A DNA stretch of 64,000 nt from Pycnococcus provasolii. Lineage: Eukaryota; Chlorophyta; Pseudoscourfieldiophyceae; Pseudoscourfieldiales; Pycnococcaceae. The stretch lies in NCBI GenBank assembly GCA_938743325.2, contig OW568866.1, positions 434,001 through 498,000 of the forward strand, read 5' to 3'. Position numbers and translations under genes: made by a program. Of this stretch, positions 1-9,320 are shown one piece after another; positions within the stretch are counted from its first letter, which is position 1; each line of letters opens with the position of its first letter. The notes below the pieces were generated by a model, which was not told where the DNA came from, searched no databases, and saw nothing but the letters and a program-made list of their open reading frames with translations.

Positions 1-2130
1 GTTGTTCTTTCCCGCAATTTGCGTTGCCGCTCCGGGTCCAAATGCCTCCTCGATGCCCGCCACAACGCGCATATCCTCCGCGGACGTGCCGGTCGCCTTT
101 GCGATTGCAGACTGGTGCGCATCAATCTGCTTGAAGTGCGCCTCGCGCTGCTTTTTCTTTGCCACGCCGCATATTTCGTCGTGCTGGACAAGCCACTCCT
201 CCTCACCCTCGTCCCACTGCATGCGAGACAGCAACACCGTCTGGAAATCTTCCGGGATGTACGATCCGATGATGAGGTCCCTCAGCTTGATCTGCTGCGT
301 GAGGTTACGGATGTCCTCGAGCATGCGCTCGCGCTCCTGCTGGCACTCCTCCGCCACCTCCGTCAGGTCGCTCTGAGCCTGCTGATATCTGCTGTACAAC
401 TTCTTTAGCTTCTTTGTCTTCATCTCCGCCTCCTCTTGGATGCTGGCATAGTGCTCCTCGGCCATGAGAGCAGCCTCCTCGAGCTCGCGCCTGCGTTCGG
501 CATCCTCCTCCTCCTTTCTCTTCTGCTCCTCCATTAACGCCTTGATCCTCGCCTTTTCCTCCTCCGCACGCTCGAGGTCGTCGCCCAACCTTCTCGCCTC
601 CTCCTCCGACTTGCCAAGCACGTTGCCCTCCATCGCCTTCAGGCGTCGCTCAAGCTCAGCCTGCCGCTGTCTCTCCTCCTCGAGCTCCCGCTCCGCCGCG
701 GACGCCTCGTAGGCACGCGCGTCAAGAGCCTCTTGGATTGCACGGCGCTGTTTCTCCGTCGTTTTCTTGTCGCGAAGCGCGAGCTCCATTTCAGCCTTTG
801 CGTTTGCCTCAGCCTCGGCCTGGATGCGCTTCGCCTCCTCCTCGGTGACGCCCTCCGCAAGGCCCTTTTCCATATCCGCACGCATCTGCTCGCGAATGCG
901 CGCGAGCGTCTCCTCAGACACGTCCTTTTCGACCACCTTCTCAACTCTGCGCACGCCACCGCCGCCGCCGCCGCCGCCGCCGGCTTCAACCTGCGCCTTT
1001 AGCTTGGCAATTTCGTTCTGGAACTCGCGCAGCATGGCATCCTTCGGATCCTCGTTGATACGCGGTTTGTTCTTAATGTTCTTGGCGCGGTTCGCATAGC
1101 GCAGCGTTGACAGCGTCTCATCGTAATTGTAGTCAGCCGGGCCGGTGTTGGCGACCATGCACGTCTTGGTATTTCCGCCCAGGCTGTCCTGCAGAAGACG
1201 CGTGAGCTTAGAGTCTCGGTACGGGATGTGCGACGATTTGCCGTCGACGAGTGCTGAGATGACGTTTCCGAGCGCGCTGAGGGAGAGGTTGATCTTCGTC
1301 GCCTCCTTCAGTCTCTCGCCCGTGGCGCCTGTCTTGGACTGGCGCTCGGAGCCGGCAAGGTCGACGAGGTTGAGCTTTCCCACTCGTATTTTGCCGCTAT
1401 CAGCCCTGTCACTGCACTCGACGGTGATGGTGAATATGCTGTGGCTTCTGCTGCTGTCCTGGTTCATGAGCGTCGCACCCACCGTTCGGTTCTTGTTTCC
1501 TACGCCGAGCACGGAGTGCATCTCCTTCTCGCTCTTGACGACGAAGTTGGTGAGGTCCTTGACGTAAACGCCCGTGTCAGGCGTCTCCTTGAGGTCCAGC
1601 TTTGCGGTTGAGTTGCGTCCGAGGAGGTCTCGGACGTCCTCGTTGTAGATCTCGAGGAAAGAGGTGCGCACGAGAAAGTTGTGCGTTCCAGGGTCCTCTT
1701 CGATGGCCTTGAAGATGGACCTGAACACGCGCGGAATGATTCCCATGAGCTCCTCGTTGTCGTTGACTCCCACCATGGTGTGCGTCTTCCCGGTTCCCGT
1801 CTGCCCGTACGCGAACATCGTTCCGTTGTATCCCTCGAGAGCGGAGTTCACGAGCGGCATGCCCACTTCGTTGAATATGTCCGCCTGTTTGCAGTTCCAG
1901 TCGTACACCAAGTCGAACGTGAACTGCTTGGGCGGTTCCGCGGCGTCCGCCTTTGGGTTTTTGAGCACGACGGTCCCCGCCTTGGTGTCCATGTCGACGA
2001 CACGCTTCCGTCCATCTTCCTTCTCCTTGGAGTTGAGCGGGCGGCACCGGACGACGACGCGCACGCACTCCGATGAGCCGGCATCCCCCTTGGAGGATCC
2101 ACCACCACCACCCGAGGGCCGAGGCGGCAT
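1..2130 (-). CDS. Kinesin-2 motor subunit (KIF3A/FLA10 type), C terminus cut by window edge
   Basis: This is the plus-end microtubule motor of the heterotrimeric kinesin-2 complex, which drives anterograde intraflagellar transport. The visible 710 residues start at the only suitable ATG (2130), after a short Gly/Ser-rich lead. The motor domain spans about residues 22-370. It has the P-loop AYGQTGTGKTHT, switch I NQDSSRSHSIF and switch II LNLVDLAGSERQ, followed by the neck sequence YANRAKNIKNKPRINEDPKD, which is close to animal KIF3A and algal FLA10. A Gly run and a long Glu/Arg-rich coiled coil follow, ending in a globular-tail beginning (LLSRMQWDEGEEEWLVQHDE) that is lost at position 1. The gene is intronless in this window. 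It implies a cell that builds, or recently built, a flagellum. Family assignment is secure; the subunit choice (3A-like rather than 3B-like) rests on recalled neck similarity. Confidence 0.93.
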   Translation of the reverse strand, partial: MPPRPSGGGGGSSKGDAGSSECVRVVVRCRPLNSKEKEDGRKRVVDMDTKAGTVVLKNPKADAAEPPKQFTFDLVYDWNCKQADIFNEVGMPLVNSALEGYNGTMFAYGQTGTGKTHTMVGVNDNEELMGIIPRVFRSIFKAIEEDPGTHNFLVRTSFLEIYNEDVRDLLGRNSTAKLDLKETPDTGVYVKDLTNFVVKSEKEMHSVLGVGNKNRTVGATLMNQDSSRSHSIFTITVECSDRADSGKIRVGKLNLVDLAGSERQSKTGATGERLKEATKINLSLSALGNVISALVDGKSSHIPYRDSKLTRLLQDSLGGNTKTCMVANTGPADYNYDETLSTLRYANRAKNIKNKPRINEDPKDAMLREFQNEIAKLKAQVEAGGGGGGGGGVRRVEKVVEKDVSEETLARIREQMRADMEKGLAEGVTEEEAKRIQAEAEANAKAEMELALRDKKTTEKQRRAIQEALDARAYEASAAERELEEERQRQAELERRLKAMEGNVLGKSEEEARRLGDDLERAEEEKARIKALMEEQKRKEEEDAERRRELEEAALMAEEHYASIQEEAEMKTKKLKKLYSRYQQAQSDLTEVAEECQQERERMLEDIRNLTQQIKLRDLIIGSYIPEDFQTVLLSRMQWDEGEEEWLVQHDEICGVAKKKQREAHFKQIDAHQSAIAKATGTSAEDMRVVAGIEEAFGPGAATQIAGKNN

Positions 2131-3027
2131 AGGAGTGAGTGAATGAATAGGAATGGGAATGGCGCGGCCGGCCGGGTACCTTAAGAGTAGCCCTCTCCTT
2201 AAAGAGCATTCCAGGAACCTGAAGAAACAACTTGGCAACCGGCAACTTCAAGGGGGAACTTGCACTTTTGAGAACAACACACCTCGAGATCACCAAGTAA
2301 AATATCACAAGCAAGGCCTTGCACTATTGTTGGAGTGGTATTTTTAAAGTTTACACTTTACAGTGCAAGGCCACGCGTTTCAGCGTCTCCTGTCGTACTA
2401 TCATACTTCTTACCACTCCTTCGCACCATGCCGTATGTACCTCGCCTTCTTTCTTTCCAAATTCCAAGTGGCCAAGTGGTCAGCCAAGTGGGCTGCAGCG
2501 GATATCCTCTTGACTGCTTGAGTTCACGTTCAACAAACCAAACAAACGGTCAAACTTCTCACCTCGACCACTCGCCTCTCGGCCTCTAGAGTAGAGTACT
2601 TCAAGCCCACTCACTCTCTCGCTTGTTGGAAGGGCTGGCTCGCTTGTGGCCTTGTTGGAAGGGCTGGCCTTGCACACGACGTTGCTTGTCGTTCACGTGG
2701 ATGGTCAAGAAACACGCGGACTACAGTATTCCTTCGCCGCACCTTGCACGTCGCACAGCCAGACAGCACGTGGACCGTGGTCAGTCAAGCACGAGCATGG
2801 TTGGCAGGAAAAATACAAAAAATACCTCGGTGCTCCAGAACTTTATCGTAAAGTTAGGGTATTCGGGTTAGGGTTAGGGTTAGGGTTAGGGTTAGGGTTT
2901 TGGATTTGGTTTTAGGTTTTTCCCTCCTCCTCGTCCTCTCCTCCAGGACTCTTCCCCGCGGGCGCCCCCCTCCCCTCCCCTCCCCTCCTTCCCTCTCCTC
3001 CCTCATTTCTCACACTCCATAGCAGCC
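2131..3027. other. Intergenic region between divergent kinesin-2 and proteasome genes
   Basis: No convincing gene is seen. The region holds a GGCCGGCC palindrome (2166-2173) and a CTTAAG (2180-2185) close upstream of the kinesin start. It also has a short direct repeat of a 16-base Leu/Gly-like sequence near 2625-2665, and a TTAGGG array listed separately. A C-rich tract at 2930-3000 precedes the proteasome start. Confidence 0.6.
2865..2899. promoter_or_regulatory. TTAGGG array upstream of proteasome gene
   Basis: Five perfect TTAGGG units end 129 bp before the ATG of the proteasome subunit. It is an interstitial telomere-like (telo-box-like) array; a promoter role is inferred from recurrent spacing at other genes in the window. 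Confidence 0.6.
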
Positions 3028-3690
3028 ATGTCGACCTGGTCCCCCTACGACATGAACGGTGGCACGTGCGTCGCCGTCGCAGGCGCGGACTACTGCATCG
3101 TCGCCGCAGACACGCGCCTCTCAACGGGATTCTCGATCCTCACGCGAGAACATACCAAGGTGGTCACCCTGTCGGACGCCTGCGTTCTCGCATCCGCGGG
3201 ATTCGAAGGGGACCGCAAGCAGCTGCACAAGGTGCTCGGCATGCGCCAGCAGGTGTTCGCGCACAACCACGGAGGGAAGCCCATGAGCTGCCCTGCCATG
3301 GCGCAGATGCTGTCTAACACGCTCTACTTCAAGCGTTTCTTCCCATACTACACATTCAACCTGCTCGGTGGACTCGACAAGTCTGGCAAGGGTGCCGTCT
3401 ACACATACGACGCCATCGGAAGCTACGAGCGAACAGGATACGCGTGTCAGGGAAGCGGGCAGGCGCTCATCATGCCCGTTCTTGACAACCAGCTCAAGAG
3501 CGCGAGCCCGCTTCTCTACCCGCCCGTCTCCTCCGCCACGCCGCTCACCGAGGCGCAGGCGGTCGATCTCGTCAAGGACTGCTTCGCCACCGCCGGCGAA
3601 CGCGACATCTACACGGGCGACGCCGTTGAAATCGTCGTCATCAACCGAAATGGCGTGCGTCGCGAGACAATGCCACTCAAGCTGGACTAA
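3028..3690 (+). CDS. 20S proteasome subunit beta type-1 (beta-6)
   Basis: This is a non-catalytic beta-ring subunit of the 20S proteasome core, acting in cytosolic and nuclear protein turnover. The 220-residue length matches the family. Family features in order are the N-terminal SPYDMNGGTCVAVAGADYCI, the ADTRLSTGFSILTRE segment, the buried SAGFEGDRK, the beta-6-typical YFKRFFPYYTFNLLGGLD, and the C-terminal AGERDIYTGDAVEIVVINR. No processed N-terminal threonine precedes the GGT motif, as expected for this inactive subunit. The gene is a single exon. It is transcribed away from kinesin-2, and its start lies 129 bp after a TTAGGG array. Subunit identity is clear from the FFPYY and ERDIYTGD signatures. 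Confidence 0.95.
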   Translation: MSTWSPYDMNGGTCVAVAGADYCIVAADTRLSTGFSILTREHTKVVTLSDACVLASAGFEGDRKQLHKVLGMRQQVFAHNHGGKPMSCPAMAQMLSNTLYFKRFFPYYTFNLLGGLDKSGKGAVYTYDAIGSYERTGYACQGSGQALIMPVLDNQLKSASPLLYPPVSSATPLTEAQAVDLVKDCFATAGERDIYTGDAVEIVVINRNGVRRETMPLKLD

Positions 3691-3813
3691 GAGCTGCACA
3701 CCTTCCAACACACCCCTTTATTCCTGTAACTCTCTTCAAGTCTTTTGAGCACAAACAACCAACAACCAAAAAAAAAAGAGTGAAATAAAAACTTTGCTTT
3801 ACAGGTACTACCG

Positions 3814-4119
3814 CTATTGTCTCACACTCTTCACGACATGCGCCAACCTTTCGTTCTCCTCGAGTGACTCGCACGCGCGCACCGCCTGCGCGACACAGTA
3901 CCTCAGTCTCTGGAACGCCTCGGGCGTCGCTTCGAATTGCCTGTTCGAGCCGTCGCTGAGCCGCAGGGTGAGGTGCACGTTCGGCCTGAGCACCTTGGCC
4001 GCCTGCGAGGATGCGAGCGCGACGTCAACTCTGTGTCTGACAGCTACGAGTCGAGGTACGACGGGTGGGCCGTGGGGGTGGCCGTTGCTTGAGCCGTGGT
4101 GCAGCTCCGCCATCGCCAC
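3814..4119 (-). CDS. COMM-domain protein (short, COMMD5/6-like)
   Basis: COMMD proteins form the Commander complex, which recycles membrane cargo from endosomes. This 101-residue protein is nearly all COMM domain. PRLVAVRHRVDVALASSQAA and the following VLRPNVHLTLRLSDG, then EAFQRLRYCVAQAV, match the usual order: a tryptophan/arginine strand, the xVDVxxxS motif and a final LR helix. The usual N-terminal helical domain is absent, as in human COMMD6. It may be genuinely minimal, or an upstream exon may exist. The pogo-like transposon begins only about 100 bp upstream of the ATG, so the promoter or an upstream exon may have been displaced by the insertion. Domain assignment is by pattern, not by a search. 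Confidence 0.7.
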   Translation of the reverse strand: MAMAELHHGSSNGHPHGPPVVPRLVAVRHRVDVALASSQAAKVLRPNVHLTLRLSDGSNRQFEATPEAFQRLRYCVAQAVRACESLEENERLAHVVKSVRQ

Positions 4120-4218
4120 GCCTTTCTTTTCCTTGCATTGGCAAGGGCCTCAACAAGAGCACAGAAAAGGGGAGGAAAAGGGGAAGAAAAGGGAGTGGGG
4201 TGCGTTTGCCTCGCCCTA

Positions 4219-4268
4219 GGAAGGGGGTGAGCAAAACCCTGTCCCGGGTCAAAACCCTGTCCCGACCC
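4219..4268 (+). repeat. Left terminal inverted repeat of pogo-like element
   Basis: This 50-bp repeat starts GGAAGGGGGTGAGCAAAACC. Inside it, CAAAACCCTGTCCCG occurs twice in tandem, a likely paired transposase-binding site. It is perfectly complementary to 6975-7024. Confidence 0.92.
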
Positions 4269-4451
4269 ATCGTCGAGGTCGTTGTCGACGTCGACGTCGA
4301 CGTCGACGCTGCCTCATTTCTTGGGACGCTCTCAATGCACGAAACACGCGACGAACGACCTGTTTCGGACACAGTGTACGCCTCACACGCCGCGCGTCGA
4401 CCAAAAGTGGAGGTGGATTTGGTTTGGAGTGTTTACATCGCACCAGGCTAC

Positions 4452-6851
4452 CTAAGCGCCGCCAGGTAACCTGATCCGCTTCGTTGGTGGCGAAGTTGGA
4501 GTTGGTGGCGACGGAGGAGGTGGCGGCGGGGTTGGAGATTGTGCCGACGATGTAGGCTGCGGCGGCGGCGGGGGTAGTGCACTCGCAAGCGGTTGTGGAG
4601 CTTCGGGAACCTGCAGCGGCGCCGCAACTAGAACCGCGTGGTTCTTCATGACTGTCGCAATCATGGTGACGTGGTCATCCTTCTTGGCCGTCACTTTCAT
4701 GCCCGCTACCCCGCTCAGTTTGAAGTATCTGATCGCGTCTTGCAGCTTTTGCGCCGGCACGCTCGAGAGCTTCGTCTTCAACGCACTCTCTTCTTCGTCA
4801 ACAAGAGCGCTGAGCCATAAAGAAACCGATTCCTTCAGCTCTGCCCTTCTCTCGTGCTCTGAGGCATTCGCCGCAACCTTCTTCGCCGCCTCTTCAAGTC
4901 TGGCCTGCTCCATCTTCGCCTCGTGCTTATCACACTCTTCGATGAGCTCGGTCGTGACGTACGCGCCCGCCGTCGTGTCTGGGTTTGTCCTGATCGGCTT
5001 CTTCTTGTCTGCGTCGCGCTGCTTCCGCTGTTGCGCCACCTCTGCCGCTGGGACGATCACTGAGTGATACACCGCCTCACGTGCCTCCATTGAGAGACAC
5101 GCATCACGCGCACCCGCGCGCACCGCCTGCTCAAGCCTCTTCAAGACGTCGTTCGCTTCCCCGTGGCGCGTGCGCTTTCTCAGATTCGGCGCAAACGCTT
5201 TGACCAGTCTGGTTACCATCGTCTCAACCGTGGCGGTGTTCTGTGCATGAGCCTTTCTCTCCGCCTTCTCACGAATGTTTCCTTCACGCGGAGGATCAAT
5301 CATGAGGCCTAGCGTCGTATCAGCTTCGTTTTTCTGTGGTCGCACATGCGGCTCGAGGTGGGCACGTTTCCAGCCGCTTGCGACCTTCTCTCCGGCCGTC
5401 TGCTTGAACCTTGTCCACGCGTCACTCAGGATCGCTCCAATCGAATACATGCTGATTTGGGTGCCCATATTCTTCTCGCGCCACGCGTTCACCGCGACTT
5501 TGTACACCTTCTTCCAATGGGCATTAGCCCCAAGATCGTTCGGCTGTCTCTCTGCGCTCGAATGAGCGCGGAGGAAGATCACGCGAGCTGCTGGCATCTT
5601 CGGTGTTGATGAAGACGGACTTCCTGACGAGCCTACTGATTCTCTTGCGCTCTGTTGATCCTGGGCAGGTTCCGTGACGAAGCATGCGGCGTATCCTGTG
5701 TCGTCCCTCGACTCTGCATCTGATGTGGCGAGCTTTAAAGCTTCTGACGAAAAATGGGAATGGTGCCCGTCCATGAAGAGGTACAGGGTGTTGAGCGGAA
5801 TAGCTGGAGCAAAGCGAAGGAAGTGTCGCATCACTGCAGGCATGTGTGCACGCGTCATGTATCCGGACGGGCTATTCAGAACCAGCCAGTCGACGGGCAG
5901 GTCCTTGATGTGTGCCCTAGTCAGACGCGAGGTCTGGAAGACGACCGCAGGTGGTACAGGAATCTGACCATCAGATCTCGTGAACAATACGAGTGTCATC
6001 CAGAACTCGTTATGTTCGCCGCTAGTGAGCCGATGCAGAATGTTGTTGACTACTTTCCCCTCAGCGTCACGCTCCGCAATAGTGCACGCGACATCATACG
6101 TTCCTTCGGGTGTTATCCCCACTTCGTCGCAGTTGTACTTTGCGACTGCTGGAGGCTCTTGCGAGGTGATGAGGTGGTTTGCGAAATCGTCGGCGTACAC
6201 CTTGTCGAGCATATCGAAGAAGACGTCATCGAGGTGCCAAGCCTTCGCCAGAGCGCGTGTAATCGAGATCTCTTTGGCTTTCCTTTCCCTTACGTCGATG
6301 CCGCGTTCTTTTGCAGAAGCCTTCGCACGCTTGTAGAAGCACTCGCTGGGTTGTGGCACTTCCTCTTCTCGTTTCCCGTTGATTTTAGCAATCATCCTCC
6401 GAGCTTTTGTTAGGAACGAACTCTTTCCATGTGGTTCTGCGGTGCCATGACTCGCGACGTCGTTAAACTTGAGCAGTAGATCCTTTTGGGCGTCATCCAA
6501 CTTAGGAGGTCGCCCACCTTGTGATGGTACAACGCGTGATCTTACGTCTCGAAGCTCAACAGTGGTAGGATGCTCGTCCTCAACGGACACCACTATCTCA
6601 TCTGCGGCTGCTACGGAGCGCGGTGTGTTCTTATGTCGAAGCTCCTGACGCCTCTCCTCGCGTCGTTGCTCCACCATCAAGCGAAGCTTCCGTGCCCATC
6701 TTTTGAGGGTCCTCACTGTGGTCTTCGCCCAATTGTACTTCCCGCTTTTCAAATCATTCTCAGGGAGCCTCCCTTGCTCGTGCTCGATCGCCATATCAAG
6801 CAGTTGTGCGTGCGTTGGTGTGCGTGGTGCCGTGTCGGTGTTCGCCGCCAT
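4452..6851 (-). CDS. Pogo-like DDE transposase
   Basis: This is the 799-residue transposase of the surrounding element, in one uninterrupted frame starting at ATG 6851. The N-terminal ~190 residues are basic with helix-turn-helix-like segments (about residues 18-75 and 112-185) expected to bind the inverted repeats. The catalytic DDE core is visible. The first Asp is in YNCDEVGITPEG (about D242), the second in LYLFMDGHHSHF (about D361), and the third in RQPNDLGANAHWK (about D439). The third motif sits where pogo-family DDE_1 proteins have a QPLD-like motif. The segment SGYMTRAHM before the second Asp is also family-like. The C-terminal 350 residues are charged helix followed by a Pro/Ser tail (about 740-790). 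Family placement follows from the TA target site plus the DGHxSH and QPND patterns. Confidence 0.88.
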   Translation of the reverse strand: MAANTDTAPRTPTHAQLLDMAIEHEQGRLPENDLKSGKYNWAKTTVRTLKRWARKLRLMVEQRREERRQELRHKNTPRSVAAADEIVVSVEDEHPTTVELRDVRSRVVPSQGGRPPKLDDAQKDLLLKFNDVASHGTAEPHGKSSFLTKARRMIAKINGKREEEVPQPSECFYKRAKASAKERGIDVRERKAKEISITRALAKAWHLDDVFFDMLDKVYADDFANHLITSQEPPAVAKYNCDEVGITPEGTYDVACTIAERDAEGKVVNNILHRLTSGEHNEFWMTLVLFTRSDGQIPVPPAVVFQTSRLTRAHIKDLPVDWLVLNSPSGYMTRAHMPAVMRHFLRFAPAIPLNTLYLFMDGHHSHFSSEALKLATSDAESRDDTGYAACFVTEPAQDQQSARESVGSSGSPSSSTPKMPAARVIFLRAHSSAERQPNDLGANAHWKKVYKVAVNAWREKNMGTQISMYSIGAILSDAWTRFKQTAGEKVASGWKRAHLEPHVRPQKNEADTTLGLMIDPPREGNIREKAERKAHAQNTATVETMVTRLVKAFAPNLRKRTRHGEANDVLKRLEQAVRAGARDACLSMEAREAVYHSVIVPAAEVAQQRKQRDADKKKPIRTNPDTTAGAYVTTELIEECDKHEAKMEQARLEEAAKKVAANASEHERRAELKESVSLWLSALVDEEESALKTKLSSVPAQKLQDAIRYFKLSGVAGMKVTAKKDDHVTMIATVMKNHAVLVAAPLQVPEAPQPLASALPPPPPQPTSSAQSPTPPPPPPSPPTPTSPPTKRIRLPGGA

Positions 6852-6974
6852 GATTTGAGTTTTGACAACGACGACGTCTCGTTCTCTGGTAATGATGTGA
6901 TGGTGTGTAAGAAGTCTACGACTCTACGAAATGTGCGGTCGTCAAGCAAAGTTAGCAAACCTCCCAATTTCAGG

Positions 6975-7024
6975 GGTCGGGACAGGGTTTTGACCCGGGA
7001 CAGGGTTTTGCTCACCCCCTTCCT
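6975..7024 (-). repeat. Right terminal inverted repeat of pogo-like element
   Basis: This is the perfect 50-bp reverse complement of 4219-4268, including the tandem 15-base sub-repeat. It is followed by TA at 7025-7026. Confidence 0.92.
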
Positions 7025-7061
7025 AGTCTAAGAAACCCACCTCCGGAGCTCTCCTCTTCCG

Positions 7062-7103
7062 TTAGGGTTTTAGGGTTAGGGTTAGGGTTAGGGTTAGGGT
7101 TAT
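7062..7103. promoter_or_regulatory. TTAGGG array upstream of TPR/beta-helix gene
   Basis: This array holds about six TTAGGG units (one altered to TTTTAGGG) and ends about 131 bp before the ATG at 7234. That spacing is nearly identical to the proteasome array. Confidence 0.6.
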
Positions 7104-7233
7104 TTGGTACCAACGTCTGGAATCTTCCTTTTCTTTTCGGCGACCAGTCCAGTCCAGTCTCCAGACCAGAGTTTCTTTCAGGTGTTTCTTTCCGTTTTTT
7201 TTCTTCTTTTAGTTTTTTTTGAGTGCCGCATCT

Positions 7234-9168
7234 ATGTCGCTTGAGGCGCGCCTGCAGAAACACTGGTCGCGCCGCAGCCGAGCGCCAGTGCAGCCGCCGC
7301 CCTCGCCCTCGCCCGACGACGTCGACTCCGACGAAGAAGTCGATATCAGAGACAAGTGGAACAGCGGACCGTCAGGAAGACCCATCGACGCCAAAAGACG
7401 AAACGCCGAACTCGCATCCGCCGCGTCGTCCGCCAAACCGCCGCCGTCGTCTGACCCGGTCGTGCAGTCACTCAAGGATGCGGGAACAGCCGCCCTGAAT
7501 GAAGGCAAATATGACGAGGCTACGGAACACTACACGGAGGCACTCGCCATGCTTCGCGTGCTTGACGAGGAGACGACCACGGACAACCGCGAAAGCGGCG
7601 CAGATACAACAGTGCCCGTGGCAGAGAACTCAGGGCCGAGCATAGCCGCCGCGAGGTGGGCGCTCACAGCGTCCGACGAGGCGCGCGCCGTTGCTGCGGC
7701 GCTTTTCTCCAACAGAAGTCTGGCACACCACCGCTCGGGACGGTACGTCGACGCTTCGGTGGACGGCGCCGCCGCCGCACAGCTCCGTCCGTTCTGGCCG
7801 AAGCCTTACTACCGAATTGCCGTCGCCAGGCTTGACCTGGGCCACTACCCGCGATCGGTTGCTGCGTGCAGGCGAGGCGAGGCACTCGCGGCGAGCTGCG
7901 GTGAGTCGACGGAGCCGTTCCTAACGCTGCTGAACACGATCAGCTACACCGCGATGCGCAACGGCTCCTTCGCAGGATTCGACGGGCGCACGCTCGAGGT
8001 GCGATCTGCCGGCGAGGATGCGTGGATGGGCGGACGGGCACCCAAAGACCCGTTCCTCGACGGCGTGAACGACGAGGATGTCTACGACGTAGCAGGCAAG
8101 CATTCAAACGGCAGCGCCATGGACGCGAAGGACTTACCTGACCTTGCGCGTGCGGTTGTGGATCCCGCGGCACGGGCGAACTACGAGGCGGAGCGCGCGA
8201 GGCGAGACGGGCTCATCAGGGATGCCAGCAACGTGCCGCGAAGTTTCCGATGCCTGCTCGACGCCGTCAAGGCTGCGCGCGACGGCGATCGCATCGTGCT
8301 CCTGCGAGGTATTCACAACACCATGGGTGAGACGTGCGACGTGGACAAGCGCATTCTCATACGTGGAGAGGGGCGCATGGACGAGGTGACTGTGGACGCG
8401 CGTTCGAATACGCCCGTTCTGCGCATCACCGCCAGCTGCGCAGTGCAAAATCTCTTCTTCGACATGACTGGGTTCCGCGAGACGCTGTACATCGAGGGCG
8501 GGGCGCACGTGCGCCCGATGTTCGAGCACGTTCGCGTCAAGTGCTCCGGCGACGATACGCTGAACATTGCAGGAGCCGTGCAGCCACTGTTCGTCGACTG
8601 CTACTTCCAGGCGCGTAAGAACGGCGTGCGAACGCTTGGCACGAGTCGCACGGAGATGATCCGATGCCGGATGACGCAGTGCAATCACAGCGGTCTGAAG
8701 GTGATGGACAACTCGTCCGTCACAATGCGACAGAGTTTCGTGACGGACAACGACGAGGACGGCATCGTGGCGATGGACGAGGCTGACGTTACACTTGTGG
8801 AGACGCAGGTCCACGACAATCGTGGCCCTGGCGTCGATGTGAGCGGCGCCGGTCGTGTCGTATGCCGCGATGGGTCTTTGATCAAGGGCAACATTGGCGG
8901 GCTGTGGATGTGGGAGGAGGCGACGGCGCACTGCGACGGTCTCAAGTTGAATGGCGGCGAATCTCACGCGATGCTGGTTGACGGCAACGCGCGCGCTCGC
9001 GTGCGTCGAAGCGTGATTGAGGGCATCATCCAGTGCACGGACGAGCTGGCGATGAATGGCATCGAGCACGGTTCGAACACGCGCCTCGCGGTTCACCCCG
9101 CGACTGAGCTTCCTGGTGAGATGGGCGCGTTCGCGTTCCACCCTGACGTGTACACGCGCAAGCAGTAG
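7234..9168 (+). CDS. TPR plus right-handed beta-helix protein
   Basis: This is a 644-residue protein of unknown specific role. After a charged N terminus there is a three-motif TPR block (about residues 80-225). It includes LKDAGTAALNEGKYDEATEH, FSNRSLAHHRSGRYVDAS and YRIAVARLDLGHYPRSVAAC, with a long insert after the first repeat. This TPR type often docks Hsp90/Hsp70 tails. A linker with an ARANYEAERARRD helix follows. The C-terminal half (about 330-610) is a pectate-lyase-like beta-helix with short hydrophobic rungs such as CAVQNLFFDM, TLNIAGAVQPLFVDCYFQ and DDNEDGIVAMDEADVTLVET. Beta-helix catalytic residues are not obvious, so a binding or scaffold role is likelier than a lyase. The first ATG in frame was chosen, after a T-rich leader. 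Confidence 0.82.
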   Translation: MSLEARLQKHWSRRSRAPVQPPPSPSPDDVDSDEEVDIRDKWNSGPSGRPIDAKRRNAELASAASSAKPPPSSDPVVQSLKDAGTAALNEGKYDEATEHYTEALAMLRVLDEETTTDNRESGADTTVPVAENSGPSIAAARWALTASDEARAVAAALFSNRSLAHHRSGRYVDASVDGAAAAQLRPFWPKPYYRIAVARLDLGHYPRSVAACRRGEALAASCGESTEPFLTLLNTISYTAMRNGSFAGFDGRTLEVRSAGEDAWMGGRAPKDPFLDGVNDEDVYDVAGKHSNGSAMDAKDLPDLARAVVDPAARANYEAERARRDGLIRDASNVPRSFRCLLDAVKAARDGDRIVLLRGIHNTMGETCDVDKRILIRGEGRMDEVTVDARSNTPVLRITASCAVQNLFFDMTGFRETLYIEGGAHVRPMFEHVRVKCSGDDTLNIAGAVQPLFVDCYFQARKNGVRTLGTSRTEMIRCRMTQCNHSGLKVMDNSSVTMRQSFVTDNDEDGIVAMDEADVTLVETQVHDNRGPGVDVSGAGRVVCRDGSLIKGNIGGLWMWEEATAHCDGLKLNGGESHAMLVDGNARARVRRSVIEGIIQCTDELAMNGIEHGSNTRLAVHPATELPGEMGAFAFHPDVYTRKQ

Positions 9169-9286
9169 ACAAGTACAGTACGGTACCTCCCGTATGCTAA
9201 CGTGTCAATCAGTGTACATAATAAGAGTTGCTGTATGTAAAATGAAACAGACGAGTGTAAAAATGAAAACAGGCTGGCCTCATCGT

Positions 9287-9320
9287 AACCCTAACCCTAA
9301 TGTGTCCGATCTGATTAGGG
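9287..9320. promoter_or_regulatory. Inverted pair of telomere-like motifs upstream of RanBP2-finger gene
   Basis: AACCCTAACCCTAA (9287-9300) faces TTAGGG (9315-9320) with a 14-bp gap. The pair ends 110 bp before the ATG at 9430. Confidence 0.5.

Larger units (their letters stand above)
4219..7024. mobile_element. Pogo-like (Tc1/mariner superfamily) DNA transposon, whole
   Basis: This is a 2806-bp element bounded by perfect 50-bp terminal inverted repeats, flanked on each side by TA (4217-4218 and 7025-7026), the target duplication of the Tc1/mariner superfamily. It carries one uninterrupted 799-codon transposase gene on the minus strand. Identical inverted repeats and an open transposase suggest recent insertion and possible activity. 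It lies between the COMM-domain gene and the TPR/beta-helix gene, just upstream of both. Confidence 0.9.

Noticed and set aside
2865-2899. TTAGGG array as a true chromosome end
   Set aside because: Genes continue on both sides, and several short arrays recur in spacers, so these are interstitial.
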